Assembly: GCA_003971905.1 (NCBI GenBank)
Contig: RSEE01000023.1
Span: forward strand, 558,001 to 622,000
Direction of reading: 5' to 3'
Origin: Moniliella sp. 'wahieum'
Taxonomy: Eukaryota > Basidiomycota > Moniliellomycetes > Moniliellales > Moniliellaceae
DNA length: 64,000 bases
The notes under the pieces are model-generated. The model was given only the letters and a program-made list of their open reading frames with translations, was not told where the DNA came from and did no database searches. Positions 11,114-25,443 of the stretch are shown here, one piece after another. How positions within the stretch are numbered: the first letter of the stretch is position 1; each line of letters opens with the position of its first letter. The translations under genes and the position numbers were made by a program.

Positions 11114-12773
11114 ATGTCCCAGTACGACACCCACTCCATCTCCCGCTCGACCACCGTGTCCCGCAAGAGCACCATCACCTCCCGCAACGCCTCGCTCATC
11201 AAGAAGAACACCGGGCCCAACGAACTAAAGCCGTCGGACCTTCTAATTGAGCGCTTCAATGGTGTGTACACTTACCTCCTCCGTTGCGGCGCCCATTTCT
11301 TCTCACACTGTATATACGCTCGTCAGGATGGAAGAGCATCACGAAGCAGCTCATCTCCTATTTTGAAGGGATCGCCGACATTGAGTCCAACACTGCGCGC
11401 GAGCTCACCAAGCTCGGTGGCGTCATCCAAGTCCCATTCCGTGAAGGGAACCAGTTTCTGGGCGAGGATGGCATCCAAGACGTCTACTATGCGATTCGTG
11501 ACAAGACACGCGTCATTGCTGATCATCATGCCAATCTCGCAAAGACCGTGGAAGGTTCCATTGTCCAACACCTCCAAAAGCTCCGCACAGAGATCAAAGC
11601 CCATGTTCGCAATGTACAGCAAGACACGGGCAAGCTTGCAAATAGCGTGGCGAAAGAACGTGAGCTGTCTACAAAGCTCATTACCGACTTGGCCAAGGCC
11701 ATCACACTCCTCAAGAATGCACCATGAGTGTCACAGCTCGTGAGGATCCCTGGGCTCAGAATGCAACTGTTTTCCGTCAACTGCAGCGCCAGGTCAACGA
11801 GGAGAACGCTCTGCAAAAGTCAATCATCATCATGCAGCAGAACTCGGCCCACTTTGAAGAGGGAATTGTCCGCTCCATCCAGTCGGCCTGGCAGACTTTT
11901 GACGAATGGTCTGGTCGCATGTCGGCTCAAGTGCAAGATACTTGGCTCTCGCTGGGCGTGCAAATGCGAGGACTACAGCCCAACGCCGAATGGATCGCCT
12001 TTGCTGCTCGTTCAGACCACCTGCTCGACCCGGACACACCTCTGCGCAACCCGGAGACGATCGATTACCCGGGTAAGGATGACCCCTCGGTCATTCCTGT
12101 CCATCATGGCATTCTCGAGCGCAAGAAGCGCTTCACCAACAACTATAAGGAATCCTTCTACGTCCTCACTCCGGCTGGCTACCTGCACGAACTCCCTTCA
12201 TCTGACCCACAGCGCCACCCACAGCCGGTCCTTTCTCTCTTCTTGCCCGAATGCACGCTCGGTGCCCCCTCGACCAATGCAGCCAAGAGCCACAAATTCC
12301 ACATTACCGCGGCCAAGTCGGACAATCCCCTAGCGAGCTTGCGTGGTGAGCAGGCCTACACGTTCCGTGCGCGCAGCCACAACGAGATGATGGAATGGTG
12401 GAACGACATCAAGCAGCTCTCTAAGGTTTACCTCACTACGTCGGAGCAGATGGACCGCTCAGGCCCTGTGCCAGCGGCTGTGCGAGCTATCGGCTATCAC
12501 TCTGAGGTGAGAGTGAAGAGAGGATGAGGAGGAAGGATCGTCGATTGAGGAGGCAATCGATGAGGAAGGAGAAGAGGGTAACATTCCTGAAGAAGGTGGA
12601 AGTGGAAGAGGAGTACATCTTAGCACCTTCGGTGAGGAGGTGCCAGGGTACACTGGGGCTCCTGGTAATCCAGTATCCCGGTTGGGCACGAAGGCTATGT
12701 GTTCGAGAAGAAGGCGGAAGAAGCGGAGATTCCCCCTACCGCCCATGACGAAAGCGGCACCGCGCAAGCCTAG
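11114..12773 (+). CDS. SLM1: Slm1/Slm2-like PH-domain protein, TORC2 and eisosome effector
   Basis: The ATG at 11114 starts MSQYDTHSISRSTTVSRKST. An intron at 11262-11326 (donor GTGTGT) joins RFNG to WKSITKQLISYFEGIADIES, the start of the F-BAR-like helical domain. The Slm signature NEENALQKSIIIMQQNSAHF is present, then ERKKRFTNNYKESFYVLTPA opening the PH domain and HNEMMEWWNDIKQLSKVY closing it. A Glu-rich C-terminus ends GYVFEKKAEEAEIPPTAHDE with the stop at 12771-12773. The frame breaks at 11723 (one base lost before MSVTAREDPW), near 12500 and near 12688. In yeast, Slm proteins bind PtdIns(4,5)P2 and TORC2 at the plasma membrane and carry signals to sphingolipid synthesis, actin and calcineurin. 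Length and domain order match the family once the breaks are bridged. Confidence 0.93.
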
Positions 12774-13485
12774 TGTACTGGCTCTACGGTCCACCGTTAA
12801 GTTCCCTTCTTTTTTCAGAGGATGAGCAAGGGGTCGGTCACTATCCCAGCTTAGTTCCTTTGGCCGTTCTACCCCCCCACCTATACTCTCTGTGCTCTCC
12901 TCCTCCGCCTGATGATTGTAAATAAAGTTGTGGGCTCGTCTGTTGCCCTCTTCTGCATGTACATTCTTTCGTCTCTCTCGAGATGCCACAGGGCTGTGTT
13001 GATGTTCGGTGGCTCGCCACCCCCCGCTTGGCTCTCGGTTTGATTCCCAACCGACGAAAAGGTCTGATTTTCCTCCTCATCCCCTCTTCTTTGCGGTGCC
13101 GGATGCGTGTCGTTGGAGGGACGTAACTTGGAGGTTTTTTTATCACGCGGTGCATCGATCCCAGGAGGCTCGACAGGGCGCACCTGCCAGCGTGCCAGCA
13201 GCGCCAGCCGCTTGGGGTCGGCGAGCGGAAGGGCGGAACGGCCTGCTGACATAACGTGGAGGCTGGGGCGGGCTTAGTAACAGACACTGGGGACTGGCGC
13301 TGTGCGGGGCAGGCAGGGCATGCTGGCACCCGTGCCGCACGGGGGCAGTGTGGGCCGGGCGGCACACTGCCCCTGTGCGCGCCGCCCGCTGCCCCGTTCT
13401 TCTCTCGGGACGGGCCGAGCGCAGCGGCCACCGGCAGCTCCAGCAGCTCCTGCCTTCTGCCAGGTCCCACCGTCTCGTCTGCACC
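12774..13485. other. Intergenic: SLM1 3' flank and ATP2 promoter
   Basis: The first half contains a possible polyadenylation-type AT patch (AATAAA near 12919-12924). The second half is very GC-rich and precedes the ATP2 start. Open frames here are proline/arginine-rich and carry no motif. Confidence 0.5.
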
Positions 13486-15148
<1,663 letters not shown>

Positions 15149-15792
15149 TCCCGCTGTGTCGATGGAACCTCTGGTCCCCTAGGCTAAACCAATGATGCGT
15201 TGCAAAAGCTACTACTCGTTGCGGGACCGACAAGGCGGATAGGGGGCACATTTCATGGGTATTAGGTAGTTTGCTAGTTGGCTCGCGTGCTCGTCGCTAG
15301 TTGGCTCGTGTGCTCGTCTTTTCTTCAGTCACGCTGGTCAGGCCAGGCCAGGTATAGCAGCACACGAAAAGCCCGAAACTTGGTAGTGACGCTCATGAAT
15401 TAGGAGGTCGAGGTGGTTGATCGAGTATGGTGACAAAAAATAAAATGGGATGGGGTCGATAACAAGACAATAAGATGGTGCTGGAATCGAGAGTATAGTA
15501 TGCACAGAGAACAGAGAGGTATGGGGTACGGTTCCGGGGGCCAATGCAGGAGTGGAGAGGGGGTGATTATGGGGGGTGCAGAGAGGAAGAGAAGAAGGAA
15601 GGGAGGGACGATCGGGGGGTACTCCATCGTTTTCTTCGTTCCCCGCGAATGGCGCCGAAACACGACTAGCAGCCCCGGCTACTCTGGTGCCCGTATCCAA
15701 TACAAAGAGAGCTTGATGCAAGGGAAAGGGGAAATGGGAAAGGGGGAGAGGGAAAGATGGGGTAGGTATACCAAAACCACGTACAACTCACT
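15149..15792. other. Convergent intergenic region
   Basis: This lies between the 3' ends of ATP2 and the glycosidase gene. A near-duplicate of GCTAGTTGGCTCG(T/C)GTGCTCGTC occurs twice at about 15274-15319, a short tandem repeat. The rest is purine-rich (15490-15780). No gene seen. Confidence 0.5.
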
Positions 15793-17318
15793 TCACCACA
15801 ACGACGACACTGCCAGCAGAGCCACTGCCAAGGTGAGAGCAGGCGCAGTGGTGAGGCTAGCCACTGAAGAGGACGTGGCACCTGGAACGACGGTTCCGTT
15901 GGGCTCGGCCGTGGGCTGGTACCGGTTGTGCGTGCCAGGGCCGTAGAGGCCAGTGACGTTCCCGTTGACATAGTCCCGCCGCCGGCGGCCATGAGCAAGA
16001 TGAACGACAGCGCCTCGGGCGAAGTAGGTCCCGGCGCGTAAAAGTTCAAGACATTGACGGTGTTCAGGGTCCCAGCAATTCGCCCGCTGGTCCCAACGAG
16101 CCTTGAATGGTCTGGTAAATTTTCTCGGCGGCCGCCACATGCTGAGTCTGGTTGGCTGCCATGCTGGCCACGCGGAAGGCAGAATAAGACAAAAGTGCAC
16201 TACCCGCTGCATCAAGGAAGGGAGGTGTCGTTCAGGTGATTGTGCAGCAAGCCCGTTGAGGCATCTGCCGTGGAAAAGGCAGCGCCGAGAATCTGGTCGG
16301 TCCAAGTGTAGAGATCGTTGACTTGCGATAGCATCGCGGACGCATGACTGCTCTGCACGATGCTGGCTATTGTGCGGAGAAACCCGGCAGTGGCCCATCC
16401 GTTCCCAGTCGCCTTTAAGTCAAGAGATAGAAAAGCCCGTGTCAGTGCATCTTGGGTCATGCCAAAGAGCTTAGGAAAAGGGAGAAACGTACCCAAAGGG
16501 ACGGGTCCGAATTGTTGCCCGTAACATTGACAATGTGCGACAACAGCCCCGAGGGTTGGACCAAGCCCTCATGATAGAGTCGCATCTGGTCGTACGCCAG
16601 CTGGAGCAAAGTCTGGTTATCATACACGGTGCCGTAGATCCCCAGGGACGAAGCCATGTAGATCCCATCGGACCACAGTTCTTGCGTCGCAGTCCGCTGG
16701 CTGATTGCACCCGAAGGAGTACGCGGCGTCCGGTTCAAGACAAAGTCCAGTTGCTTCCGGGCGGCCGTGGTAAAGGTCCCATTGTTGTTAACGTCTTCGT
16801 GCCCCGTGATCTCGCCCGTACTGGTCGCCGCCAGTAGGACCGGGACCGAGCACGAGAGCGAGTCGAGGCTCGACCCGGCCCACACATCTTCTTCTCCTGT
16901 CACATACGAGCACAGACGCCCAGAACTGTCCTGCGACCCCACTGCCGAGTTGGCCAAGCTAAGCTGGACAACGGGAAGGTGCTCCTTGGGGAAAGGGAGC
17001 CGCTACCGTAGGCCAAACCATCCTTGCTGTCCGTAAAGTAGTTCCACTCGCTCGGGGCCTGGAGTTCAAGGAGGGTAGCGGCATAGGTGCCTTGCACCCA
17101 GCTCGGGCGCGACCGGCCGAGATGGCAGACAAGGCGGCTTCAATCAAGGTGTCGTTGACCTTGCCGCTGATTTTGGTGCTGCCACTGCCAGAGCGGCGCA
17201 GGCGCCGGAACCGGGGTGTACTGGGCGAGTCACGTTCGGCGGGCATGGCGCAGACAGAGGCGGGGAGGCCAGCTGCCAGGCCAAGAGCCAAAATAGCGGC
17301 GGCAGAAAGGTGGACCAT
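15793..17318 (-). CDS. GPI-anchored six-hairpin glycoside hydrolase (GH105/GH88-like)
   Basis: The ATG at 17318 begins a signal peptide (MVHLSAAAILALGLAAGLPA). After a frame break near 17110 come QGTYAATLLELQAPSEWNYF, a region of Asn-linked glycosylation sequons, and RTATQELWSDGIYMASSLGI, where the Asp of W-x-D-x-x-YM aligns with the catalytic acid of unsaturated rhamnogalacturonyl hydrolases. YDQMRLYHEGLVQPSGLLSH then leads across an intron (16413-16492, GTACGT donor) into DPSLW-ATGNGWATAGFLR, the GNGW signature of the six-hairpin family. The C-terminus has a Ser/Thr/Pro stretch and a hydrophobic tail (ALTLAVALLAVSSLW), consistent with a GPI-anchor signal. The stop is at 15793-15795. GH105 enzymes remove unsaturated uronic residues; whether this one acts on pectin fragments or on a fungal wall polymer is unknown. 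Confidence 0.78.
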
Positions 17319-20300
17319 GCCGCTGGTGGTTAAAGACGGGAGGGGGCGGGGAGAGGGCGGGGAGAGGGCGGGCAGGTGGGGGAAAAGAGCAGGCGGAAGC
17401 AGACCAGCTTCTGCAAGCGTCGCGTCGAACGGGGAAGATGGGCGGCAGGGGGACGGCGAGGCGGCGGCGGGGGGTGGGGGTATAAGTACACTACACTCCT
17501 CGGGTCTCTGACTGAGGCCTCCCGAGGTATGCAAAAAAGGCAAGAGAAAAGAGGGGTTAGGTACCGGAGACAGGCCCAGTCTGCACACCCGCTCAGGGCA
17601 TGCCTGAAATTCTGGCGAGCCGGCACACAGCGCAGCTGCCCAGTGCACGGAGCACACCTTGCCGTGTACGCACGAGCCCAGCCGCGGGGAAAACTGCCGG
17701 ACGACGGTGATCGATGACGAAGATATGACGCAGCGCGCTGCCCAGCTGGAGCACAGGGCCAGTGGTGTGCGGCACCGGTTTCACTGGAGCGGCTGCTGTT
17801 TCCATTCTTCGCAAGCGGCGTGCCGTGTATCACACTCAAAGCCGTGGGGGCAGCCTCTCCGAGATCTCACATACAAATCTCAATCGCATCCGCTCGCAGC
17901 AGTTTCCGCATGCAGAATGTGGCGAGCGTGCGCATGCTCCTCCAGCAGTCACGACTAGTCATCTAGTCGTACTCGTACTCAGTACTCGTGCATCATGCAC
18001 ATGCCCATGGTCAAACCCTCCCCTAGGGCCCAGCCATACGCTGAACTGAGCCCTTTTGGACGAAACCGCACATTCATCTGGCAACACTCCCATTCCAGTC
18101 TCCCCCCGCCATCCATCCCCATTTACGTCTTCTCGCTTGTGATGGAGATTTCTGTCGCCTCGCTTCTGCGCAGTTACTAGTTACGGGCTATGGGTTGCAT
18201 GCATGCCGTGCCTACATGGTTACAGGGCTATCGGCTGCATATGGTTACGCGTACGTCGGCACAGTGTGGCTGCGCGTCGCACGGCAGCTCCCGGCTCGGC
18301 CAAGCCGCTGCCGCGCGGCTTAGCACCGGTATAACCGGTATAACCTGGCATGGTGTAAAGCTTAAAGTGCATAGCATAACCGCCGCCTGCCCTCACTTGC
18401 CCTCCGAGCTTGAAAAGCATGTGAAGCGTCGAAATTCACATGCACCCACCACACCCTATACAGTGAGGAGGAGCGGTGACAGACTTGGACTTGTGACGAC
18501 GTGGCCAGCGACCGGTGATATTTTCCCATTGCAGAATTTATTCCTGCGGTGGCTGTGTGCAGTTGAGGCTCAACTGAACGTACTGAACGTGCACGTGCGA
18601 TGCACGGTGTGCGACACATGATCGAAGTGATCGATGTTGGGCGCTCCACGCAGGTCTTGTTTTCCGTATAGATGGTTGGGCAGGAAGGGTATCGGTGACC
18701 ACGTGAACTGAGAGAAGTCAATGATTAATGACGGGTGCCGTGGCCGCCGAGATCTGGGAGGTCCTAGGAAGGCGGGAGGCTAGAGTTGGCTATTGTAACT
18801 AGTGTCTTTGTTGCGCTGCAGCTTGGCCTTCTTGGCGAGCGTGGCGCATTAAGTGTGAGCGCGTAAGCCACAGGAAAAACAGGCTGTGCAGCTGTGACGC
18901 GGTGACGTTCAACGCGCAGTACACATTCGGGCCGCAGGGATGGACGCAGCGTACACACAGAGATAGCGTGCCCGCGCTGTATATCTCCCGATTGTACTTA
19001 CCTCGTATACATACCTCCTGTGGGCTCCGCGCGGCAGATGGCGGCAGAGTGGCGGTACGTTCTTTTTCCTTTTGCATTGTGACATGTACTGTGACGCGTG
19101 ACCGTCGCGCGCGAATCTGCATCAGGCCCTCAGGCCCTCAGGCCGGTCATCACCATCTCAAGATCTCTTCAAAAGTATATACTCACGACTCTTCCTCCAT
19201 CGATATGCTTCCGCTACAGTATTGCCATTTGACCAGCCGCATACTCACCACAGCGAGACACTTTCTGTGTCACAAGCATATACCTTTCACAACACCCATT
19301 CCTAGAGGATGGGCGCTTTTCATCGCATATATATGGACTCTATAATACTACCGTTTTTCTTTTTCCCCATCCGAGAAAGCCCGAGAGATCTTTTGGATCC
19401 CCCCCACCTCCTCTATCAGCAAACTTGCATTCAAAGGTTCACACCCCTCCCCAAAGCTCTGTTCATTTGAAACACATATTGCGCGCACTCTGTTCTCCAT
19501 GACCATCAGCTAACATCCGTCGACGTATCATGACGATATGTGCGTTAAATTCACCAGAGGAGAGCCCGTGTTTCTTGTCACATGTCATCCCGCCTCTTCA
19601 GAGGCATATTCGGAGAGCCACAGAGCGATATGTATTACGATCGATCATCGGGATTCTTCCTACCTCCTCTCATTTCATCGAATGTGCATACTCCCGGTAC
19701 TACTCACGTATACTGACCGTCGGATTTTGCAGGAAGAAATATATCACACAGAAAAGGACGTTTCTGACCGCAGGCCACCCTCAAGATATAGGAAGACAAG
19801 TAAGCACTTACACTACTAATATTTTGTGCGGTGGACGTTGATTCATCAACAGCATGGCCATCGCATATATACTGACTGATGCGGTTGTACACGCATTGTA
19901 AATGAGCACGAATACTGACTAACATTTAATGAGTTGTTACTATGTGCGACAACATCCTTCCGCCGTTTTTACTTGCAACACAGAAGAATGTTTAGAGACT
20001 CAATAAAGGCTCAACTGCCCACACAAAGGTGCTCATGGATGTTTTGGGAGCAACAGCCGTGGACCCTATAGGGGAAAACATTGATTCTCTCGCTCTAGCA
20101 CGCCTATGAGAGACACCGCGGCATAATGGGCTCGTATAAGCGCCAACGGTCACAATACCTTCGGCGATACCGGGACGGTAACTCGTCGGGGAGGGATTTA
20201 TACCAGTGGTCCAATCTTTGCAACATGATCTGCATGATCGGAAACCCTGTTGCCAACGGAGCTTAGTGGCACATCCATTCTTTTGCCAATGGAGAGATGT

Positions 20301-20899
20301 GTATCCAGTGTAATCCTCTGTTACTGACATTTTTGCAATATATACCCTCACTCATTTCTTCTAAACCTGTGGCAGCTCTTCTCTCATGAATGAATACTTG
20401 ACCTCCTTCTACAGTACTTCTTATACTTGCGATGACCGAGACTTTGTATAACCGGGGGCTGATGCACTGATGCAACAATTTCACCCGCCAAAACAGCTTG
20501 CCTCAGGCCTCACGGAGCAAGTGCAACGGGAGTATAGCTTTTGGGTTGTGCTTCGCCGAAATGAATCAGTAATCGCTCACACGAAGGGCTGCGAGAGCTC
20601 TACTGCTTCAATGTTTTTCCATGTGGCCGTGTCAGACGTAGACCTACATGGAATTTGAAGCGACACATCTATATGCTCTTGGTATCTATTACAATCCCTC
20701 GTCCCGTCAACGCTGGGTGACAGCCAACAGCGTTTAGCATCTACACCGCATTGAGGACAAAATGTGATGGGCCGCCTTCCTTTTCAGACTGCCCTCTCAT
20801 CTCCTTTTCACTTCTACCTATCTATCGCAAACCCTATACAAGGATGGTATGGCAGAAGACGAAAACAGTGTGTTTTCCCTACATCACATGAAAGGTTGT
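17319..20899. other. Long intergenic tract, no gene seen
   Basis: This holds about 3.6 kb between the glycosidase start and the ribosome recycling factor stop. It contains palindromic patches (GTACTCGTACTCAGTACTCG near 17968-17987; ACCGGTATAACCGGTATAACC near 18325-18345) and a more AT-rich half (about 19150-20900). Open frames in it are short and without motifs. I cannot exclude a short multi-exon gene or a non-coding RNA. Confidence 0.45.
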
Positions 20900-22104
20900 T
20901 TAGATGTTGTCCACTTCCATCTTGCGCAACTTGTCTTGAAGCTCTCCCTGCAACTTGTTGATGGCTTGGGTCGCCTTCTTGACTTCCTGTCAATCTATTC
21001 ATGTGAATGCAGAACCATTAGTACATTTCCCGGGGGTGTACGGGATCGCGTCACTTACCTCCTCTGCTTCTGACTCGCCCTCGTTTTTGCCCACTACCCC
21101 TTTGTTTGTATCCTTTTGAACGACCTTTCTCGCGCCTTTGCGTACATACCGTGCTTTGCGCCGGTAATGCTCGGCCACCGAAGCCACCTCCTTGACCATC
21201 TCCTTCCTGGTATCCTCCGTTGCTCTGATGTATTACATCACAGAGGAAGTTAGCTTGATTAACTGCAACTCGCCTTGGCATTTTGTTGCAGGCTGGTGGG
21301 GTGTGAGAACATGGATAATACGTACTTGGGCAAGGGGACACGGATCACTCCCTCATCGTTCGGGCTGCAAGGTAGGTACTAGGCTGAGGTGCGAGTCATA
21401 AATGGCCTTCTCGACTGCTTTGACGTACTGGATGCATAACCCAAACCCGCAGTCAGTGCTCTCCTCTGTGTCAGAATACGAAAGCGATAGGGACGTACGC
21501 TCTTGTCAAAGCAGCTGATCACGAAGCCATCGTTGTTGGCGCTCACATTGGCCAACTCTTTAATCTGGTGAGTTGTGTCGTCACGGTTGTGGTGCAACTG
21601 GGCTGGGAGTCGCTCGATCGTCTCTGGAATCAGCAATGGTCAGCGCTCTCGTCGTTCTTGACACACGCCGCACAGAGCTTTGAGGTAGGGCTGACAGGAC
21701 ATACTAGGATCCGGGTTGCCCAAACGGGACATCACTTCTGAAAAACGCATCTCGGCCTCCGAGACGACTTGCTCGAACTGCTCCCACGTCTCGTCTTGGT
21801 CATACTGTTCTCCCTTGCGTTTATCGTCTCCGACTGTGCCCGCATTCTTGCTCGAGTCATGCGGGTCGATCACCGCGGTCTCTCCTGCCGAATCACGTTC
21901 CATCTCCGTCAGGTCCCCGGGGTCGTCTTGCGCCCGTTTCTTTTGCTTTGCGCTGGGCCGGTTTTTTTCCGCCAGCGCCGAGGTGGTGAAGATACGTGTG
22001 GTACGAAGGGGTTGGGGAAACTGTGCGCGCATTCCCTGTGGCCATGCCATAGCCATAGGCAATGCCGTGCGCGCAATCCGACTGACCGACCGCATCAGGA
22101 CCAT
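20900..22104 (-). CDS. RRF1: Mitochondrial ribosome recycling factor
   Basis: The ATG at 22104 gives an Arg-rich targeting sequence (MVLMRSVSRIARTALPMAMA), then a charged linker and WEQFEQVVSEAEMRFSEVMS, the first long helix. Successive exons with GTACGT or GTATGT donors carry IKELANVSANNDGFVISCFD-KS, YVKAVEKAIYDSHLSL, NDEGVIRVPLPK, EDTRKEMVKEVASVAEHYRR-KAR and KATQAINKLQGELQDKLRKM, ending at a stop at 20900-20902. These are the beta-domain and three-helix elements of RRF in the right order; the VPLPK-(x)-TEDTRKEM junction is diagnostic. One frame break lies near 21370. The protein works with mitochondrial EF-G2 to split post-termination ribosomes. An acidic/basic insertion of about 25 residues interrupts the last helical hairpin compared with bacterial RRF. 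Confidence 0.9.
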
Positions 22105-22889
22105 GGTGCTAGTCTCAACTGGCAAGGAAAACAAAAGGTGTTGGGAGGAGCAAGCGTTGCGGCGAACTATGCAGACTTGAGCACGCTGCTTTTAACCTCC
22201 TCATCAACATTGTCCCCTCATCCCCCCTTTCTCCGTAGACGTACGGTACTCTCACTATGGGCCCCACATTCTCGATGGGCGGCCTTAATCCGGGCGCGGG
22301 TCAACGAGGCATCGGGTATTGGTCAGGGTGTTTACCTGCAGTGGCCGATATGATGGCGGCCCACTACCTTTCAGATCGACCACTGGGTCTGGGCACCTGG
22401 AGACCTCGGAAGCCCATAACAAGCACAGTGACATCATCCTTCTCGATTGTAGCTACATCGGGCCAAGTGTGAATAACATCCGATCCTCACGATCTGACAC
22501 ACCCATCGATCATCCCATTCATCATTTGGAGTGACGCAGAAGGTCACGGTCGTAGAGACACCCGATCTCGGGGACACATATAATATTCCAGGATCAAGTC
22601 GAGCGAAAGAGAAGGAAAGGAAGGATGTGGCCCCAAGGAGAGGATGTAGAGAGAGGAGCTGCGTATGATGGGCGTGCGCGAGGGCTTGGCCATCTTGTCT
22701 ATCACGCGTCATGCATGATGCACATCACACATCACATTGCGAGGCAACTTCTTCCTTTTCGTCCCCATCTGTTGCGATTACATCTGATGTCGCCAGTTCT
22801 TTTCTAGACACGCAGTGACGCACACAAGCACACCCGACGAGACACACACGTCGACAACAATGCATGGTGTCCGCATCGTACCAACTCCA
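22105..22889. other. Intergenic between RRF1 and prolyl-tRNA synthetase
   Basis: This is the RRF1 promoter side followed by the 3' flank of the synthetase gene. It includes an AT-rich patch and CATGCATGATGCACATCACAC-like palindromic repeats near 22708-22738. No gene seen. Confidence 0.5.
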
Positions 22890-25007
22890 TCATCTCAACT
22901 TAGTAGAGCGGCCAAACATGGTCCAGGCCAACGCCTTCTTGCCGCACTGGGGCAGACCTTGCCCTCGATCGAGGGGTAAGCAGTCTGGTCGTTGGGGATG
23001 CACAGCGACTTGGCGCCCATCGAAGGTGCACGCTCATCCACCTCCTCTTCGTTCTCGACTGTCCGCGCGGAGCGGTCCTTGATGGCGTCCTCACATGCCT
23101 CCTCCTTGCACCACGGGATGATCACATGGTTCTTGGCGTTCAACAGCGTCGTAAATTCGTCCCACTGGGTGCAGACCTTGCGGTGCGCCGCATACTCTGC
23201 CTCTGCCTTCTTGTACATGTCCGACTGGATCGTCTCCAGCAGTTCCGACACGCTCTTCTCCACCCCCTCAAGCGGTAGGGCAGCCTTCTTAAACGTGTCA
23301 CGGCGCGCCGACAGCACCGACTTCTTCTTGAGGTCGAGCGGGCCAAGCTCCAAGCGGACCGGCACGCCACGCAGTTCCCAGTCATTGAACTTCCATGCTG
23401 GGCTGTAGTTGTCGCGGTCGTCGAATTTGGCCCGGATGCCAGCCGCAACGAGCTGCTTCCAGAGCTGCTCGCATGCATCGTGGATTTGCTTACGCTCCAC
23501 ATCACCGGTCTTGACGGTAATCCCAACAGGAATGATCACCACCTGCAGCTTGGCCACGCGCGGGGGCATGACCAGACCCTTGTCATCACCGTGCACCATC
23601 ACCATCACACCCAACGTACGGGTCGAGAGACCCCACGAGTTCTGCCACACATGGATCTTACCCTCCGGGGTGCCGCGCACCGACGCATCCGCTGCCGGGT
23701 CTTCCACTGTGATGTCAAACATCTTGCTAAAGTTTTGGCCAAGGCGTGCGAAGTACCACCCTGGATGCCACGGCCCACAGCCGGATAAAGCCCTCGACAG
23801 TCGTAGTAAACAGACCACCGGCAAATTTCTCCTTCTCCGACTTGACACCCGGCACGACAGGCAGGGCGAGGAGATCGGTATACACCTTGCGGTACAAGTC
23901 AAGGATGGTGTACACTTCCTCCTCTGCCTCCTTGCGGGTGAGGAAAGCAGTGTGGCCTTCCTGCCACAGGAACTCACGAGTACGGAGGAACGGCTGGGGG
24001 TGCTTGAACTCCCAGCGCACGACCGAGTTCCACTGGTTCAGCTTCAGTGGCAGGTCGCGGTGCGAGGTGATCCATTTGGCATAGTAGGGGTACATGACCG
24101 TCTCACTGTCGGCGCCGAATGGCGACCGGGCGTTCCAGCTCAGACTGGCCAGCACGCGTCACCAGGCTACTCGGGGGCAAAGCCCTCAATGTGGTCCTTC
24201 TCACGTTCCAGCACATCCTGCGAAACAAACGGGAAGTAGCAGTCTTCCACTCCAGCTTCTTGATCTCGGCGTCAAAGAAGCCTTGGATGCACTCCCACAC
24301 AAAGTACGACCACGGCTTGATCACATAGCACCCGACACGTTGTAAAGTCAATCATGTCCCTTGCGAAGAACCTGCTGGTACCAGTCCGAGAAGTCGCCCT
24401 CTTTCCGCACAGTAATTCCAATCAGCGAAGCATCCTCAATCTTAGCGTCGTTCTTTTTCGGTGCGGCGGCCTTCTTGGCTGCCGCTGGCGCCGCCGAGCC
24501 TCGGTCTGGAGTGCCGCAAAGTCAATCACCTCCGTCTTGACGCCCGTGGGCGAGGTATTTGGCAATGTCCTGCCCGACAAGAGCAGTGTCTTGTCGCTCG
24601 AACCGGCGTGCACAGCTTGCTTATCAGACGCAGCGCGGGGCGCCATCAAGCGCGACAGTTACCTGTTCTGCGTTGGCCTTGGTGATGGACAGCGGCGACA
24701 CATCCGGGTGCGCTAAGCGTAGAGGCAAGCACGTCCGCCGACGCGAGGCGCAGATCCTTCAGACCAAGTTTTTTCCCCAGCGGCGCGGAGCTTGTCTGGT
24801 TGTCTCGGACGCAATCACGACGAGCAGAGAGGCCTTGCCTTGGGCTTGAAGACGAGAGTCTTGATGTAGGCGGCCGGGCCGGAGTGGGCGGCGGCCACCG
24901 CCGTCTTGTACTCGGCGGGGCTGGCGGCAGGGGGTGCGCGATAGGCGCGTCGTGGCTGCGATGGAGAGGGTGGCGAGCTGGGCCTGGATGTCGGCAAGCG
25001 TCGGCAT
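22890..25007 (-). CDS. PRS1: Cytosolic prolyl-tRNA synthetase with N-terminal YbaK-type editing-like domain
   Basis: The ATG at 25007 starts [16 protein letters not shown]. The N-terminal part contains [28 protein letters not shown] and [20 protein letters not shown], a YbaK/ProX-like domain as in fungal cytosolic enzymes. The class II catalytic core follows: GFAPE...[16 protein letters not shown] (motif 1 area), [20 protein letters not shown] (motif 2), [19 protein letters not shown] (motif 3 loop and start of the anticodon-binding domain), [15 protein letters not shown], and a C-terminal zinc-binding-like [17 protein letters not shown] with the stop at 22890-22892. At least four frame breaks are needed, in the N-terminal domain, near 24170, near 23740 and near 22955 (one C lost from a C run). 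The gene is essential, so these are most likely sequence errors. It charges tRNA-Pro in the cytosol. Confidence 0.96.
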
Positions 25008-25443
25008 GGCAGAGCAACGGCAGCGGCACACGACAGGTGGAGGGGGTGGTGGGGGGGGGTTGGGTCAAAGAAAAAGCCAGGCAAATCCACGTCGGCGCCG
25101 CCACACTGCTCCTGTGCCAGAGGAACGACTGGCCACCGTTCCGCAGCCAGTTCCGCACCGATACGAAAGTGCAACGAAACGCCTACCCGTGAGGCCCGTG
25201 GGGCGTGCCAATTCCGGGGTTCCACACCACTCCTGCCTGTCCCATGTCGTTGCTGCCGCCGCTCAAGAGGCTGCCACCGACCAGGCAATACGCGACCCTT
25301 ACGAGATGGGGACCGATCAGCGCGGAAAGCACATTTCTCTACCATTATCGCCCAGTAATGAAGAATCCGCATCCGGGAAAAGGGAAATCCCCAGAGATTG
25401 CTGGGGGCATGGTTTTGTTAAATACTTTCAAGCAGTGATCGAA
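25008..25443. other. Intergenic: prolyl-tRNA synthetase promoter and tRNA-Met 5' flank
   Basis: A G-rich run near 25020-25058 lies directly upstream of the synthetase start (a C-rich leader on its strand). I see no protein-coding feature. Confidence 0.45.

Noticed and set aside
11724-12526. Independent PH-domain gene starting at the ATG at 11724
   Set aside because: The residues on both sides of the break form the continuous Slm1 family sequence, so this is the second half of SLM1 after a one-base loss.
17719-18180. Small gene between the glycosidase and RRF1 genes
   Set aside because: The open frames overlap on all strands, change composition with position and show no motif or consistent splice sites.
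21389-21405. A 15-base intron (GTACCTACCTTGCAG) in RRF1
   Set aside because: It has GT and AG ends but is too short to be spliced, and leaving it in gives a sensible LVPTLQP segment.
22895-25007. Separate editing-domain protein and synthetase genes
   Set aside because: The YbaK-like part and the class II core lie in the order and spacing of the single fungal cytosolic enzyme, and only small frame breaks separate them.
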